Shown: in pieces, positions 26,773-34,995 of the stretch
Numbering within the stretch: the stretch's first letter is position 1
Layout of the letters: the number at the start of each line of letters is the position of its first letter
Source: Hymenobacter amundsenii
Lineage (GTDB): Bacteria > Bacteroidota > Bacteroidia > Cytophagales > Hymenobacteraceae
Assembly (NCBI RefSeq): GCF_002204745.1
Contig: NZ_NIRR01000001.1
Span: 248,001 to 312,000 of the forward strand
DNA length: 64,000 bases
Direction of reading: 5' to 3'
The notes under the pieces: generated by a model
What the model was told of the DNA's origin: nothing
Database searches by the model: none
The model's input: the letters and a program-made list of their open reading frames with translations, nothing else
Position numbers and translations under genes: made by a program

Positions 26773-26985
26773 TTAGAAACTACCGCTGCTGCCTTTGAGG
26801 CCGCCGCGCAGGCCCTGCACTTCGTTTTCGAGGTGGGCCAGGCCCTGGCGGAAGGCACTTTCGACTGCGGCCCGCTCCTGCTCGGGCAGGGGACCGTCTT
26901 GGCGGACGTGCTCACTCATCTGGCGCAGCTGCTGCACAATGTCGTCCCACTCGTCGCCGCCGGGGGCGGGCTGCTTGTCTACCAT
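26773..26985 (-). CDS. Small hypothetical protein
   Basis: 70-residue, acidic, helix-rich soluble protein (MVDKQPAPGGDEWDDIVQQL...). It contains long amphipathic runs (QLRQMSEHVRQ, AAVESAFRQGLAHLENEVQGLRGG) and no cysteine. The frame is preferred to overlapping shadow frames because its composition fits the neighbours and it has an ATG with good spacing. I recognise no family. It is read divergently from mfd and away from it. Confidence 0.55.
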   Translation of the reverse strand: MVDKQPAPGGDEWDDIVQQLRQMSEHVRQDGPLPEQERAAVESAFRQGLAHLENEVQGLRGGLKGSSGSF

Positions 26986-27150
26986 AGCCTTGCGTCCGGG
27001 TTCGGACTCTGTGCCGCGTGAAGTCGGAAGATACGGCGCGAACCGGGAAAAGCGGCGGAAACTTTCGGGGGCTGGCTGGGGTATTGACTAGCGCGCCGCC
27101 CGCGCCGTCTGCCTACCCCGCCCGACCGGATTTCCCTCCGGCCGGGCTTC

Positions 27151-27158
27151 TACCTTTG
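27151..27158 (+). promoter_or_regulatory. -7 promoter box (TACCTTTG) for mfd
   Basis: Exact box 26 bases before the TTG start at 27184. It helps decide the start, because an in-frame TAG at 27169-27171 rules out any earlier one. Confidence 0.6.
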
Positions 27159-27183
27159 CCTTCCCTCCTAGCCTCTTCGCGTT

Positions 27184-30100
27184 TTGCAGGTTTCCGACTT
27201 TCTCAAGCTCTACTTCCTCGACCCCACCGTGCTCACCGTGGGTGCCCGCCTGAACCCGGCCACCCGCCACTCGCTGCGGCCCGCCACCGCGCCCGAAGCC
27301 CCGGTTCGCCTGCAATTGCGCGGCTTGGTGGGCTCCCAGGATGCGGTACTGGCTGCGGCGCTCCACCACGAGCACCCCGACCGGCCCCACCTGTTCATTC
27401 TGCACGACCGTGACGAGGCCGCTTATTTCCTGGCCGACTTGCAGCACCTGCTGCCCGACGAGGAGCCGCTGCTGTTTCCGAGCTCGTACAAACGGCCCTA
27501 TAGCTTCGACGAAACCGAAAACGCCAACGTGCTCATGCGGGCCGAGGTGCTGAACCGGCTGAATACCAAAGCCTCCCCCGCAACTCCTGCCGCCAAGGCC
27601 AAGAAGCCCACCGATGGCCCGAACGGGGAAGCCGAGGCGGGCGAGACGCCGGGAGCCCTGATCGTAACGTATCCTGAGGCGCTGTTTGAGAAGGTTATCA
27701 ACCGGAAAAGCCTCGTGGCAAACACCTTCATTATCAAGGTGGGTGACAAGCTGGACGTGAACTTCATCAGCGAGATGCTGGCTGAGTACGACTTCGAGCG
27801 GAGCGACTTCGTGTACGAGGCCGGCCAGTTTGCCGTGCGCGGCGGCATCGTGGACATTTTCAGTTACGCCAACGAGCTGCCCTACCGCATCGAGCTGTTC
27901 GGCGATGAGGTGGAAACGATTCGCACCTTCGACCCCGAGAGCCAGCTTTCGGTGGACAAGAAGAACCAAGTGAGCATCATTCCGAACGTGCAGACCAAGC
28001 TGCTCCAGGAAACCCGGGAGGCGTTCCTCGACTTCATTCCCGACGACACCGTGCTATGGGCCAAGGACCTGCGCCAGACCCTGGACGTGGTAACGGAGTC
28101 GTTTGAGCGGGCCGAGGCGGGCTTCCAGGAGCTGCTAGCCGTGGCCGGCGGCACGCAGGTGGTAAGCAAGCCGGAGGATTTGTTCGAGTCGGTTAAGTCG
28201 TTTAAGAAGCTGCTCGACGGGTTTCCTATCGTGGAATTTGGCAAGCGGTTCTACTTCAAGACCGGCGAGGCATTTGCCTTCACGGCCAAGCCCCAGCCCA
28301 GCTTTAACAAGGACTTCGCGCGGCTGGTAAAGAACCTGCACGAAAACCAGCTTAAAGGCTACACCAACATTATTGCCGCCGAGCAGGTGCGCCAGGCCGA
28401 CCGGCTGCGCACCATTTTCGATGAGCTCGACAACAACGTGCAGTTCCAGCACCTGCTGCTGGGCCTGCGCGAGGGCTACATCGATGAAACCCTGAAGCTG
28501 GTCGTGTACACCGACCACCAGCTGTTCGAGCGGTTCTACCGGGCCCAGGAAACCCGCAAGTTCTCCAAGAAAAAGGCCCTCACCCTCAAGGAGCTGCGCA
28601 CCCTAGTACCCGGCGACTACGTGGTGCACCAGGACTACGGCATTGCCCGCTTCGCCGGCCTCACGCAGGTCGATATCAACGACCGTCTCCAGGAAGCCAT
28701 CCGGTTGATTTACCGCGACGACGACGTGCTTACGGTCAGCATTCATGCCCTGCACAAGATTGCCAAGTACAGCGGGGCCGAGGGCACGCCGCCGAGCATG
28801 AGCAAGCTGGGCTCGCCGGAGTGGGAGAACAAGAAGAAGTCGGTGAAGAAGAAGGTGAAGGACATTGCCGCCGAGCTCATCCGGCTGTATGCCAAGCGCA
28901 AAACCGCGCCCGGCCACGCCTTCGCCCACGACTCGTTTATGCAGGCCGAGCTGGAATCGAGCTTTATTTACGAGGATACCCCCGACCAGGCCAAGGCCAC
29001 CGAAGACGTGAAGCGCGACATGGAGGTGCCCCACCCCATGGACCGCCTCGTGTGCGGCGACGTGGGCTTCGGCAAGACCGAAGTAGCCATCCGGGCGGCC
29101 TTCAAGGCCGTGGCCGATGGCAAGCAGGTGGCCATGCTGGTGCCCACCACCATTCTGGCCATGCAGCACTACAAAACGTTCCGGGAGCGGCTCGGCAACC
29201 TGCCCGTGACGGTGGAGTACGTGAACCGCTTCAAGAGCAGCAAGCAGATCAAGGAGACGCTGGGCCGGGTGGCGGAGGGCAAAACCGATATCCTCATCGG
29301 CACCCACCGCCTCACCAACAAGGACGTGAAGTTCAAGGACCTGGGTTTGCTCGTGATTGACGAGGAGCAGAAATTCGGGGTAAAAACCAAGGACAAGCTC
29401 AAGGAAATCAAGGTGAACGTGGACACGCTGACCCTCTCGGCCACGCCCATTCCGCGCACCCTGCACTTCTCGCTCATGGGCGCCCGCGACCTGAGCGTGA
29501 TTGCCACGCCCCCGCCCAACCGCCAGCCCGTGCAAACCGAGCTGCACGTGTACGACGAGCTGCTGATTCGGGACGCTATTTCGCGCGAGATCAAGCGGGG
29601 CGGGCAGGTATTTTTCGTGCACAACCGCATCAAGGACATCGAGGAGCAGGCCAGCATGATTCTGCGCCTCGTGCCCGATGCCCGCGTGTCGTACGTGCAC
29701 GGGCAGCTGGATGGCAACGTGCTGGAAAAGCGCATGATGAAGTTCGTGGACGGCGACTACGACGTGCTGGTAAGCACCACGCTCATCGAGAGCGGCCTCG
29801 ACATTGCCAACGCCAACACCATCATCATCAACCGCGCCCACATGCATGGCCTGAGCGACTTGCACCAGATGCGGGGCCGGGTGGGCCGCTCCAACAAAAA
29901 GGCCTACTGCTACCTGCTCACGCCCCCGGTGGCCGGCCTGCCGAGCGACGCCCGCAAGCGCCTGAGCACCCTGGAGGAGTTCTCGGACCTGGGCGCGGGC
30001 TTCAACGTGGCCATGCGCGACCTCGACATCCGGGGGGCGGGCAACCTGCTGGGTGGCGAGCAGTCGGGCTTCATCAACGACCTGGGCTTCGAGACCTACC

Positions 30101-30678
30101 ACCAAATTCTGGATGAGGCGGTGCAGGAACTCAAGGAAACTGAGTTCCGCGACTTGTTCCTCGGCGACCCCACCCAGCGCCTCCAGCAAGCCGCCGGGGC
30201 GGCCGGCCCCAAGGAGTGCAACATCGAAACCGACCTCCAGGTGCTCATTCCCGAGCGCTACGTGAGCAGCGTGTCGGAGCGGTTGCAGCTTTACAGCAAG
30301 CTGGATAGGGCCAAAAACCCCGAGGACCTGCGCAAGCTGCTCAGTGGCATTGTGGACCGCTTCGGGCCGCTGCCCGAGGAAGTGGAGCAGCTCGCCGACA
30401 TCGTGCGCCTGCGCTGGCAGGGCCGCCACGCGGGCTTCGAGCGCCTCACTTACAAGAAGCACGTGCTCAAAGGCTACATCGCGGCCGAAAACAATGAGGC
30501 CTACTTCCAGAGTGACACCTTCGGCAACATCCTCTCCTACGTGCAGACCCACCCCAACTCGGCCACCCTCAAGGAGCGCAAGCAGCAGCTCATCCTCAGC
30601 CTCGAAAACGTAACCAGCGTAGCCGCCGCCAAGCGCCTGCTCAGCGAGCTAGGCAGCGAGGAATCGGTGGGGGTGTAG
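27184..30678 (+). CDS. mfd: Transcription-repair coupling factor Mfd (TTG start)
   Basis: 1164-residue translocase that pushes stalled RNA polymerase off DNA and recruits nucleotide-excision repair. N-terminal UvrB-like damage module, then the RNA-polymerase-interacting CarD-like domain (GDYVVHQDYGIARF, about 476), superfamily 2 helicase with Walker A GDVGFGKTEVA (about 624), Walker B as DEEQ (about 724), SATPIPRTL and motif VI QMRGRVGRS, and a C-terminal TRCF domain. No ATG fits: an in-frame stop at 27169 leaves only TTG at 27184 in a conserved N terminus. Residues 127-145 are a low-complexity A/P/K linker. It is monocistronic. Confidence 0.95.
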   Translation: MQVSDFLKLYFLDPTVLTVGARLNPATRHSLRPATAPEAPVRLQLRGLVGSQDAVLAAALHHEHPDRPHLFILHDRDEAAYFLADLQHLLPDEEPLLFPSSYKRPYSFDETENANVLMRAEVLNRLNTKASPATPAAKAKKPTDGPNGEAEAGETPGALIVTYPEALFEKVINRKSLVANTFIIKVGDKLDVNFISEMLAEYDFERSDFVYEAGQFAVRGGIVDIFSYANELPYRIELFGDEVETIRTFDPESQLSVDKKNQVSIIPNVQTKLLQETREAFLDFIPDDTVLWAKDLRQTLDVVTESFERAEAGFQELLAVAGGTQVVSKPEDLFESVKSFKKLLDGFPIVEFGKRFYFKTGEAFAFTAKPQPSFNKDFARLVKNLHENQLKGYTNIIAAEQVRQADRLRTIFDELDNNVQFQHLLLGLREGYIDETLKLVVYTDHQLFERFYRAQETRKFSKKKALTLKELRTLVPGDYVVHQDYGIARFAGLTQVDINDRLQEAIRLIYRDDDVLTVSIHALHKIAKYSGAEGTPPSMSKLGSPEWENKKKSVKKKVKDIAAELIRLYAKRKTAPGHAFAHDSFMQAELESSFIYEDTPDQAKATEDVKRDMEVPHPMDRLVCGDVGFGKTEVAIRAAFKAVADGKQVAMLVPTTILAMQHYKTFRERLGNLPVTVEYVNRFKSSKQIKETLGRVAEGKTDILIGTHRLTNKDVKFKDLGLLVIDEEQKFGVKTKDKLKEIKVNVDTLTLSATPIPRTLHFSLMGARDLSVIATPPPNRQPVQTELHVYDELLIRDAISREIKRGGQVFFVHNRIKDIEEQASMILRLVPDARVSYVHGQLDGNVLEKRMMKFVDGDYDVLVSTTLIESGLDIANANTIIINRAHMHGLSDLHQMRGRVGRSNKKAYCYLLTPPVAGLPSDARKRLSTLEEFSDLGAGFNVAMRDLDIRGAGNLLGGEQSGFINDLGFETYHQILDEAVQELKETEFRDLFLGDPTQRLQQAAGAAGPKECNIETDLQVLIPERYVSSVSERLQLYSKLDRAKNPEDLRKLLSGIVDRFGPLPEEVEQLADIVRLRWQGRHAGFERLTYKKHVLKGYIAAENNEAYFQSDTFGNILSYVQTHPNSATLKERKQQLILSLENVTSVAAAKRLLSELGSEESVGV

Positions 30679-30694
30679 GTAATCCGTCTAGCTA

Positions 30695-30734
30695 AAAAAT
30701 AGGCGCTATTTCTTCGGAAATAGCGCCTATTTTT
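30695..30734 (+). terminator. Terminator with UUCG loop after mfd
   Basis: An 18-bp perfect stem (AAAAATAGGCGCTATTTC / complement) is closed by a C(UUCG)G tetraloop and ends in a T-run; a very stable intrinsic terminator. Confidence 0.9.
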
Positions 30735-30781
30735 ATTGCCCTCAATTGGCGGTGCTGGCACCGCCCTTGCCTATTAATGCT

Positions 30782-32026
30782 ATGCTAGATTTTTCTAAAC
30801 CTGACACCCCTAAGTCTGCCCTTACTCCTGAGCAACTAAAAAGGAAGAAAAGGCGACAGGGCTTGTTCAACGTATCATTGTCGCTGGGTCTCGTATTGTG
30901 GTTAAAAGGGGCCGATTGGTTCAACAGCTTCTCATCCAAAGCAGATTCGTTACAGCTCCCTTGGTTAGGCTTACTATTACTTTGGCTTCCGCTTCTCTTA
31001 TCTGCCACCTTTTTAGCCGTACTTATTCATGAGATAGGACATATATCAGGAGCACTCCTGGCAGATTTCAAAATAGTAGAATTTAACACCGGCGTTCTGC
31101 TTCTAGAGCGAAAGCCAGACGGCTGGAAAACTCGCCTGCAGAAGTTTAGCTATAACATGGTGGGTAAGGTCCGGGGGTATACCACCAATTATGAGCACCT
31201 ACGTCGCCGTTATATTCTGGTGGTAGCCAGCGGCCCGACAGTAAATCTATTGAGTGGTGGCTTCGCTCTTTTGCTGCTGGCCACTTTACCAGCTTTACAA
31301 AGTAGCCCGGCTGAAAGCACTCTACTCAAGTATTTATTCACCTCCTTTTTCTCAGTTTTTGGATGGATCTCCGTGCTCCTAGGAGTAATAGGATTCATCC
31401 CTTTAACGACTACTTCTGGTGACATCCCAAATGGCCTCATGCTTTTACATCTGCTTCGACGGGATAAAGCAATGTATCAGCAGCTCTTTTTGCTGCAGCT
31501 TTCAGGCGATTCTTATGCTGGCATTCGTCCACGTTTATGGAAGGATGAACTGATAAGCAGCCTTTTGTCATACAGCAGCGAAACCATTAGCAACAATGTA
31601 CTCGACTGCTATGCGCATTGTTGGGCCTATGCTTACTTTGACGATTGCCATGATTTTGAAAAGGCCCAATTGCACCTAAATGAGGCAATTGAGCGCAAGG
31701 ACATTGCCTCAGCAAGTGTGCAACAATATTTATTTTGTGAAGCTGCCTGCATAGCCGTTCTGCAAACAAACAATGCAGCACAGGCACGCCTTTGGCTGAA
31801 CCAAGCCCGACAGGTAAAGCCTTTTACAGAGCAAGAGGGGCTTTTCGCTCAGGCAGCCGTAACGTGGGCCGAGGGAAATAGTGCTGAGGCCGGAGTATTT
31901 CTCCGGGCTGCTCATAAGCAGCTTCAAAATTCTATTACTTCCGGATTCAACATACAAGCAGCGGAACGCATTCATGATTTACAGTCCAAAATTGAGCAGA
32001 TACCTTTCATAACTGCATCAGCTTAA
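30782..32026 (+). CDS. M50-like membrane metalloprotease with helical (TPR-like) C-terminal domain
   Basis: 414-residue protein. About five membrane helices occupy residues 25-235, and the second major one carries HEIGH (about residue 83), the zinc-binding motif of intramembrane M50 proteases. A second conserved spot in such proteins is represented by VASGPTVNLLSGG and by GFIPLTTTSGDIPNG. After residue 250 the protein is soluble and helical with repeat-like units (LNEAIERKD, ARLWLNQARQVKPF, GNSAEAGVFLRAAHKQL), suggesting a TPR-like cytoplasmic domain. Substrate unknown. Base composition is AT-richer than the neighbours, suggesting transfer. Its stop is 5 bases from the ATG of the IS-disrupted membrane gene, so they formed an operon. 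The ATG at 30782 is chosen over a weak upstream TTG. Confidence 0.75.
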   Translation: MLDFSKPDTPKSALTPEQLKRKKRRQGLFNVSLSLGLVLWLKGADWFNSFSSKADSLQLPWLGLLLLWLPLLLSATFLAVLIHEIGHISGALLADFKIVEFNTGVLLLERKPDGWKTRLQKFSYNMVGKVRGYTTNYEHLRRRYILVVASGPTVNLLSGGFALLLLATLPALQSSPAESTLLKYLFTSFFSVFGWISVLLGVIGFIPLTTTSGDIPNGLMLLHLLRRDKAMYQQLFLLQLSGDSYAGIRPRLWKDELISSLLSYSSETISNNVLDCYAHCWAYAYFDDCHDFEKAQLHLNEAIERKDIASASVQQYLFCEAACIAVLQTNNAAQARLWLNQARQVKPFTEQEGLFAQAAVTWAEGNSAEAGVFLRAAHKQLQNSITSGFNIQAAERIHDLQSKIEQIPFITASA

Positions 32027-32085
32027 CGGACATGATTCTACGTTTCCCAAAAATCAATTGGCGCTTACTTTTCCTGCATTTCTTA

Positions 32086-32951
32086 GAGGGTGTTAGGGGA
32101 TTAATCATGTGCTAATCGATTGAGACACATGGTCATGTTAGCGACTAGTATCCAGGTTTCGTGCGAACGAGGCGTAAATTCATAGTCAATAGCCAAACGG
32201 CGAAATCCCGTGAGCCAGGCGAAGGTTCGCTCCACGACCCAGCGTTTGGCTACCGGCACGAAGCCGCGGGCGCTAGGTGGGCGGCTGCCGAGTTGGTGGG
32301 TAAGGCCCAGCCGAACCAGGTGCTGGGCAAAGCGCCCCCGATACCCTTTGTCCGTGACCACCGTCACCAGCCGCTGGCCCCACTGGGAACGGGTGGGCAA
32401 CAACAGCAGCGCTTCGACCCCGTCGTGGCCGTTGGCCGCGTGGACGCGACAAGCCAGGATACGCCCCTGTACATCGGTCAGAATCTGCCGCTTGCGGCCA
32501 TTGACGTGTTTGCCGCCGTCCAGGCCCCGGTGCTCAAAAATGCGCGGGGCCAGCCGCACGCTCTGGCTGTCAAGGCAAATGAGCGAGGGCACCGCCGCCC
32601 GGCCAGCGGCCAGACGGTCGGCCTGATTGACCCGGTCAGTGAGTTGCTGCCAGAGCCCGTTGAGCTGCCAGCGGCGGAAATAGTAATACACAGCTGACCA
32701 GGGAGCGAAGCACGTGGGTAAGCTGCGCCATTGGCAGCCCGTGCGGCAGATGTAGCGGATGGCGTCCAAAATATGGCGCAGGCAATGCTGCCGTTTACGT
32801 TGCACGGGCAGCAGGGGCGCGATAACTTGCCACTGCGAGTCAGTAAGGGGTTGGTATCCGTCAACCATAATGCGAGTGGGAGCCTAGGAACTCCACCCGC
32901 AACTTACTGACTTGCTTTTATTTGGCACAACGCTAATTCCCCAACACCCTC
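32086..32951 (-). mobile_element. IS5-family insertion sequence (866 bp) with TTA target duplication
   Basis: Imperfect terminal inverted repeats start GAGGGTGTT at both ends (left 32086 on, right complement from 32951), matching at about 23 of 29 bases. The flanks show a 3-bp duplication, TTA, at 32083-32085 and 32952-32954. Size, 3-bp TNA-type duplication and DDE transposase suggest the IS1031/IS427 side of the IS5 family. The element looks intact and the insertion is recent enough that its target gene can be rebuilt. Confidence 0.9.
32101..32868 (-). CDS. IS5-family DDE transposase
   Basis: 255-residue transposase in a single frame. DDE signature parts are visible: LICLDSQSV (first Asp), VVTDKGYRG (second Asp) and RWVVERTFAWLTGFRRLAIDYE (Glu with the downstream R/K region). 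The N-terminal helical part LTDSQWQVIAPLLP is typical of the DUF4096-type domain of this family. The gene occupies nearly all of the element on the strand opposite the interrupted gene, and seems complete, so the IS may be active. Confidence 0.95.
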   Translation of the reverse strand: MVDGYQPLTDSQWQVIAPLLPVQRKRQHCLRHILDAIRYICRTGCQWRSLPTCFAPWSAVYYYFRRWQLNGLWQQLTDRVNQADRLAAGRAAVPSLICLDSQSVRLAPRIFEHRGLDGGKHVNGRKRQILTDVQGRILACRVHAANGHDGVEALLLLPTRSQWGQRLVTVVTDKGYRGRFAQHLVRLGLTHQLGSRPPSARGFVPVAKRWVVERTFAWLTGFRRLAIDYEFTPRSHETWILVANMTMCLNRLAHD

Positions 32952-33607
32952 TTATCTGTGCCTTTGTTCATACTTGGTGCGCGGCAATTAGCGATAATTC
33001 TATACGCCAGGATACTGGAATTATACGAACAGGGAGCAATTAAGGCAGTAACCGCCTCCGCTCAAGGCTTATCAACAGAAGATGTAAGTGGGTTGATAGC
33101 AGACCCTTTGTATGTATGGTTTCTAGCTATTTTAGCCAGTTGCGTTCTTTCAGCGCTTGTTGTATGTCATCGACGAGAGAGCAAGCTTATTCCTATCGGG
33201 CTATTCGTCCTAGCTGTAGTCACTTCCTGGACCCACTACTATGAGAGCAAAGTTGTTTTGAAAAGTGTGGCACTTATTCGGCTGCCGCTCGAAGAGTGGC
33301 CACTCGCCACCCGCTTAGCTATTGCGGGAACAACGTTGCTGATACTGGGTCTGCTGCCATTTCTGTTCACCTGGCAACGAAAGACTCGCCAACAGATTGG
33401 AGGGTCAGAGCTAACAGATAGTAACCATCAAACTGCTCCGCAACCGCCTCGATGAGTAGCTGCTGCGCTGTCGCCCCCAGCTTGCCTTCTACTCCGCCTG
33501 CCTACAAGTCGGCCGGCCAAACCAACAACATGCCTGCCCGCACCGTCCAGTCCCCAGCCAGATAGAGGCATAACCAACTCATTGGTTCGCCAAACGAGCC
33601 AGCGTGG

Positions 33608-33693
33608 GCGCCGGTATCCAGCCCTCTGCTTACAAGAAAGGCCGCCCGAATCGGGCGGCCTTTCTTGTAAGCAGAGGGGCTGGATACCGGCGC
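33608..33693. terminator. Very long inverted repeat next to the fasciclin gene stop
   Basis: Arms of about 42 bp starting GCGCCGGTATCCAGCCC (33608 on, complement ending 33693) pair with a single 1-nt bulge. It abuts the fasciclin stop codon (minus strand) and also ends the plus-strand IS-split gene; suitable as a two-way terminator. Confidence 0.75.
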
Positions 33694-34245
33694 TTATTTG
33701 GCGGGCATCAGCACGGTATCAATGGAATGTACCACTCCGTTGGTGGTTTTGATATCCGCTTTCGTGACGGTGGCCTTGCCGCCTTTGGCATCCGTGAGAG
33801 TCACGGTGCCGCCCTGCACGCCCACGGTCAGCGACTCGCCCTGCACCGTTTTCACTACCTGGCCATCTTTGAGGTCGGCGGCCATCACGTTGCCGGCTAC
33901 TACATGGTAAGACAATAGGTTGGCCAGCTTCTTTTTGTTGGCGGGCTGGAGTAGCGTGGTCAGGGTGCCGGCGGGCAGCTTGTCGAACGCGGCGTTGTCG
34001 GGGGCAAATACCGTGTAGGGCCCGGCTTCCTTGGCCTTGTCGGCGAGGCCGGCGGCACCCAGCGCCTTAAGCAGCGTGGTATGGTCGGGGGAAAGGGCCG
34101 CGCTGGCAGCCAGGTCCTTGCCGGTGGAGGCCGTGGCCGGCTGCATGGTGGCAGGAGAAGCCATGGTTTGGGCCGAAGCCATTTCGGTCCCGCCCACATA
34201 CAGGAGACCGACTAGCAGCAAGGAGAACAATGGTTGCTTTTTCAT
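33694..34245 (-). CDS. Secreted fasciclin-domain protein
   Basis: 183-residue exported protein. A signal peptide (ends ASAQ) and an A/T-rich spacer lead to one FAS1 domain (about residues 50-183) with both conserved boxes: GPYTVFAPDNAAFDKLPAG (H1) and TTNGVVHSIDTVLMP (H2), plus the YHVV motif. FAS1 domains mediate adhesion or ligand binding at surfaces. The ATG at 34245 (MKKQPLF) gives the signal peptide; the longer frame upstream overlaps a direct repeat. Two copies of a 29-bp repeat lie within 130 bases upstream and may control it. Confidence 0.9.
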   Translation of the reverse strand: MKKQPLFSLLLVGLLYVGGTEMASAQTMASPATMQPATASTGKDLAASAALSPDHTTLLKALGAAGLADKAKEAGPYTVFAPDNAAFDKLPAGTLTTLLQPANKKKLANLLSYHVVAGNVMAADLKDGQVVKTVQGESLTVGVQGGTVTLTDAKGGKATVTKADIKTTNGVVHSIDTVLMPAK

Positions 34246-34281
34246 AACAGTTTGGAAGGAATTGGGATTGGTGAAATACGG

Positions 34282-34375
34282 GGTGCGGAAGCACTCAGTC
34301 GTTTTCAACACCCGGGCAAACGGCGTGGAAAGCGTTGCCTCCACGAGGTGCGGAAGCACTCAGTCGTTTTCAACA
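34282..34375 (-). repeat. Two 29-bp direct repeats upstream of the fasciclin gene
   Basis: The 29-bp sequence beginning GGTGCGGAAGCACTCAGTCG occurs at 34282-34310 and again, identical, at 34347-34375, 65 bases apart start-to-start. The flanks differ, so this is a true repeat. It sits in the promoter region of the fasciclin gene and could be a pair of regulator-binding sites. Confidence 0.7.
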
Positions 34376-34995
34376 GCCAGTAGCTGCAATCATCCCAGAT
34401 TGCCAAAATCTTGTAAATGAGCGAGTAACCCTTCCGGCGTGCTACCAGCTACCAGTCCGGCCCCAGCGAGCAACTGCTACCCATCCTTCGTTGCGGCTCG
34501 CAGCAGCGCTACGACTCTGCTGCCGCGCAGGTGTGGCCCCGGGCGTGCAGTATTTAAGCGAAAAGCTACCGCTATTGCAGCTGCCCTAGTCCCCACCGAA
34601 AGCACTGAAAGCTGGCCGAGGTACTACGGACTGGGTCGAGGTGCGGGGCAATGGTTTCGGCCCACTCTACGTTGGCATTGCCGGCGCGGTAACAACCACC
34701 CTGCCGCAACACGCGCCACAGCGTTTCCCAGGTGTCGGAAATAGCATCCAAGTCATTCCCCAGACCACCTAAATGCTGCGGGCGCACTCGCCCTTGTCGA
34801 CTGGGAGCTTCTGTGGCGGCGCGGTAGTTAGGTAGCAGATAATTCAGGTTGCGAAGAACGGCGTAGGGTGTGGGGCTTAAGTTGAGTAAAGACAACTGAC
34901 AGAATTTCAGCTACTCTGGCAACTTAATCAGGGCTGTCGGGTCTATTAGTTGATTCTGCTCTCCCCTCTCCCATTCACCTAGCCACTCGCTCCTC
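34376..34995. other. Intergenic region upstream of the GAF gene, possible small frame
   Basis: About 620 bases. It has one possible minus-strand frame (described separately at 34572-34895) and otherwise no recognisable gene, RNA or repeat. The leader of the GAF gene shows no exact promoter box. Confidence 0.45.
34572..34895 (-). CDS. Possible small protein or gene fragment
   Basis: 107-codon frame with a TTG as the only possible start and no internal Met. Amino-acid make-up is balanced and protein-like (LSPTPYAVLRNLNYLLPNYR, GNDLDAISDTWETLWRVLR), unlike the arginine/proline-rich shadow frames around it. This suggests a real but perhaps truncated gene. I recognise no family. A decayed gene is at least as likely as an intact one. 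Confidence 0.3.
   Translation of the reverse strand: MSLLNLSPTPYAVLRNLNYLLPNYRAATEAPSRQGRVRPQHLGGLGNDLDAISDTWETLWRVLRQGGCYRAGNANVEWAETIAPHLDPVRSTSASFQCFRWGLGQLQ

Larger units (their letters stand above)
32032..33455 (+). pseudogene. Membrane protein gene split by an IS element
   Basis: The left fragment, from ATG 32032 to 32085, encodes 18 residues (MILRFPKINWRLLFLHFL). The right fragment continues at 32955 after the IS and one copy of the TTA target duplication. Removing the IS plus one TTA rejoins the reading frame exactly and gives a 184-residue protein with about four membrane helices (one crossing the junction; others around LYVWFLAILASCVLSALVV, GLFVLAVVTSW and LAIAGTTLLILGLLPFLF). The intact gene would start 5 bases after the M50-like protease stop. 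The right part can still be read from a GTG at 32958 as a 165-residue protein, but lacking its N terminus. Family not recognised. Confidence 0.88.

Noticed and set aside
28603..30552. 649-codon open frame antisense to mfd
   Set aside because: It is a mirror of GC-rich coding sequence, with a composition full of H, V, A and G and no recognisable domain; mfd on the other strand explains the region fully.
34282..34375. CRISPR-like repeat pair
   Set aside because: Only two copies, with a spacer of 36 bases that is not followed by more repeats, and no cas genes; better read as paired promoter sites.
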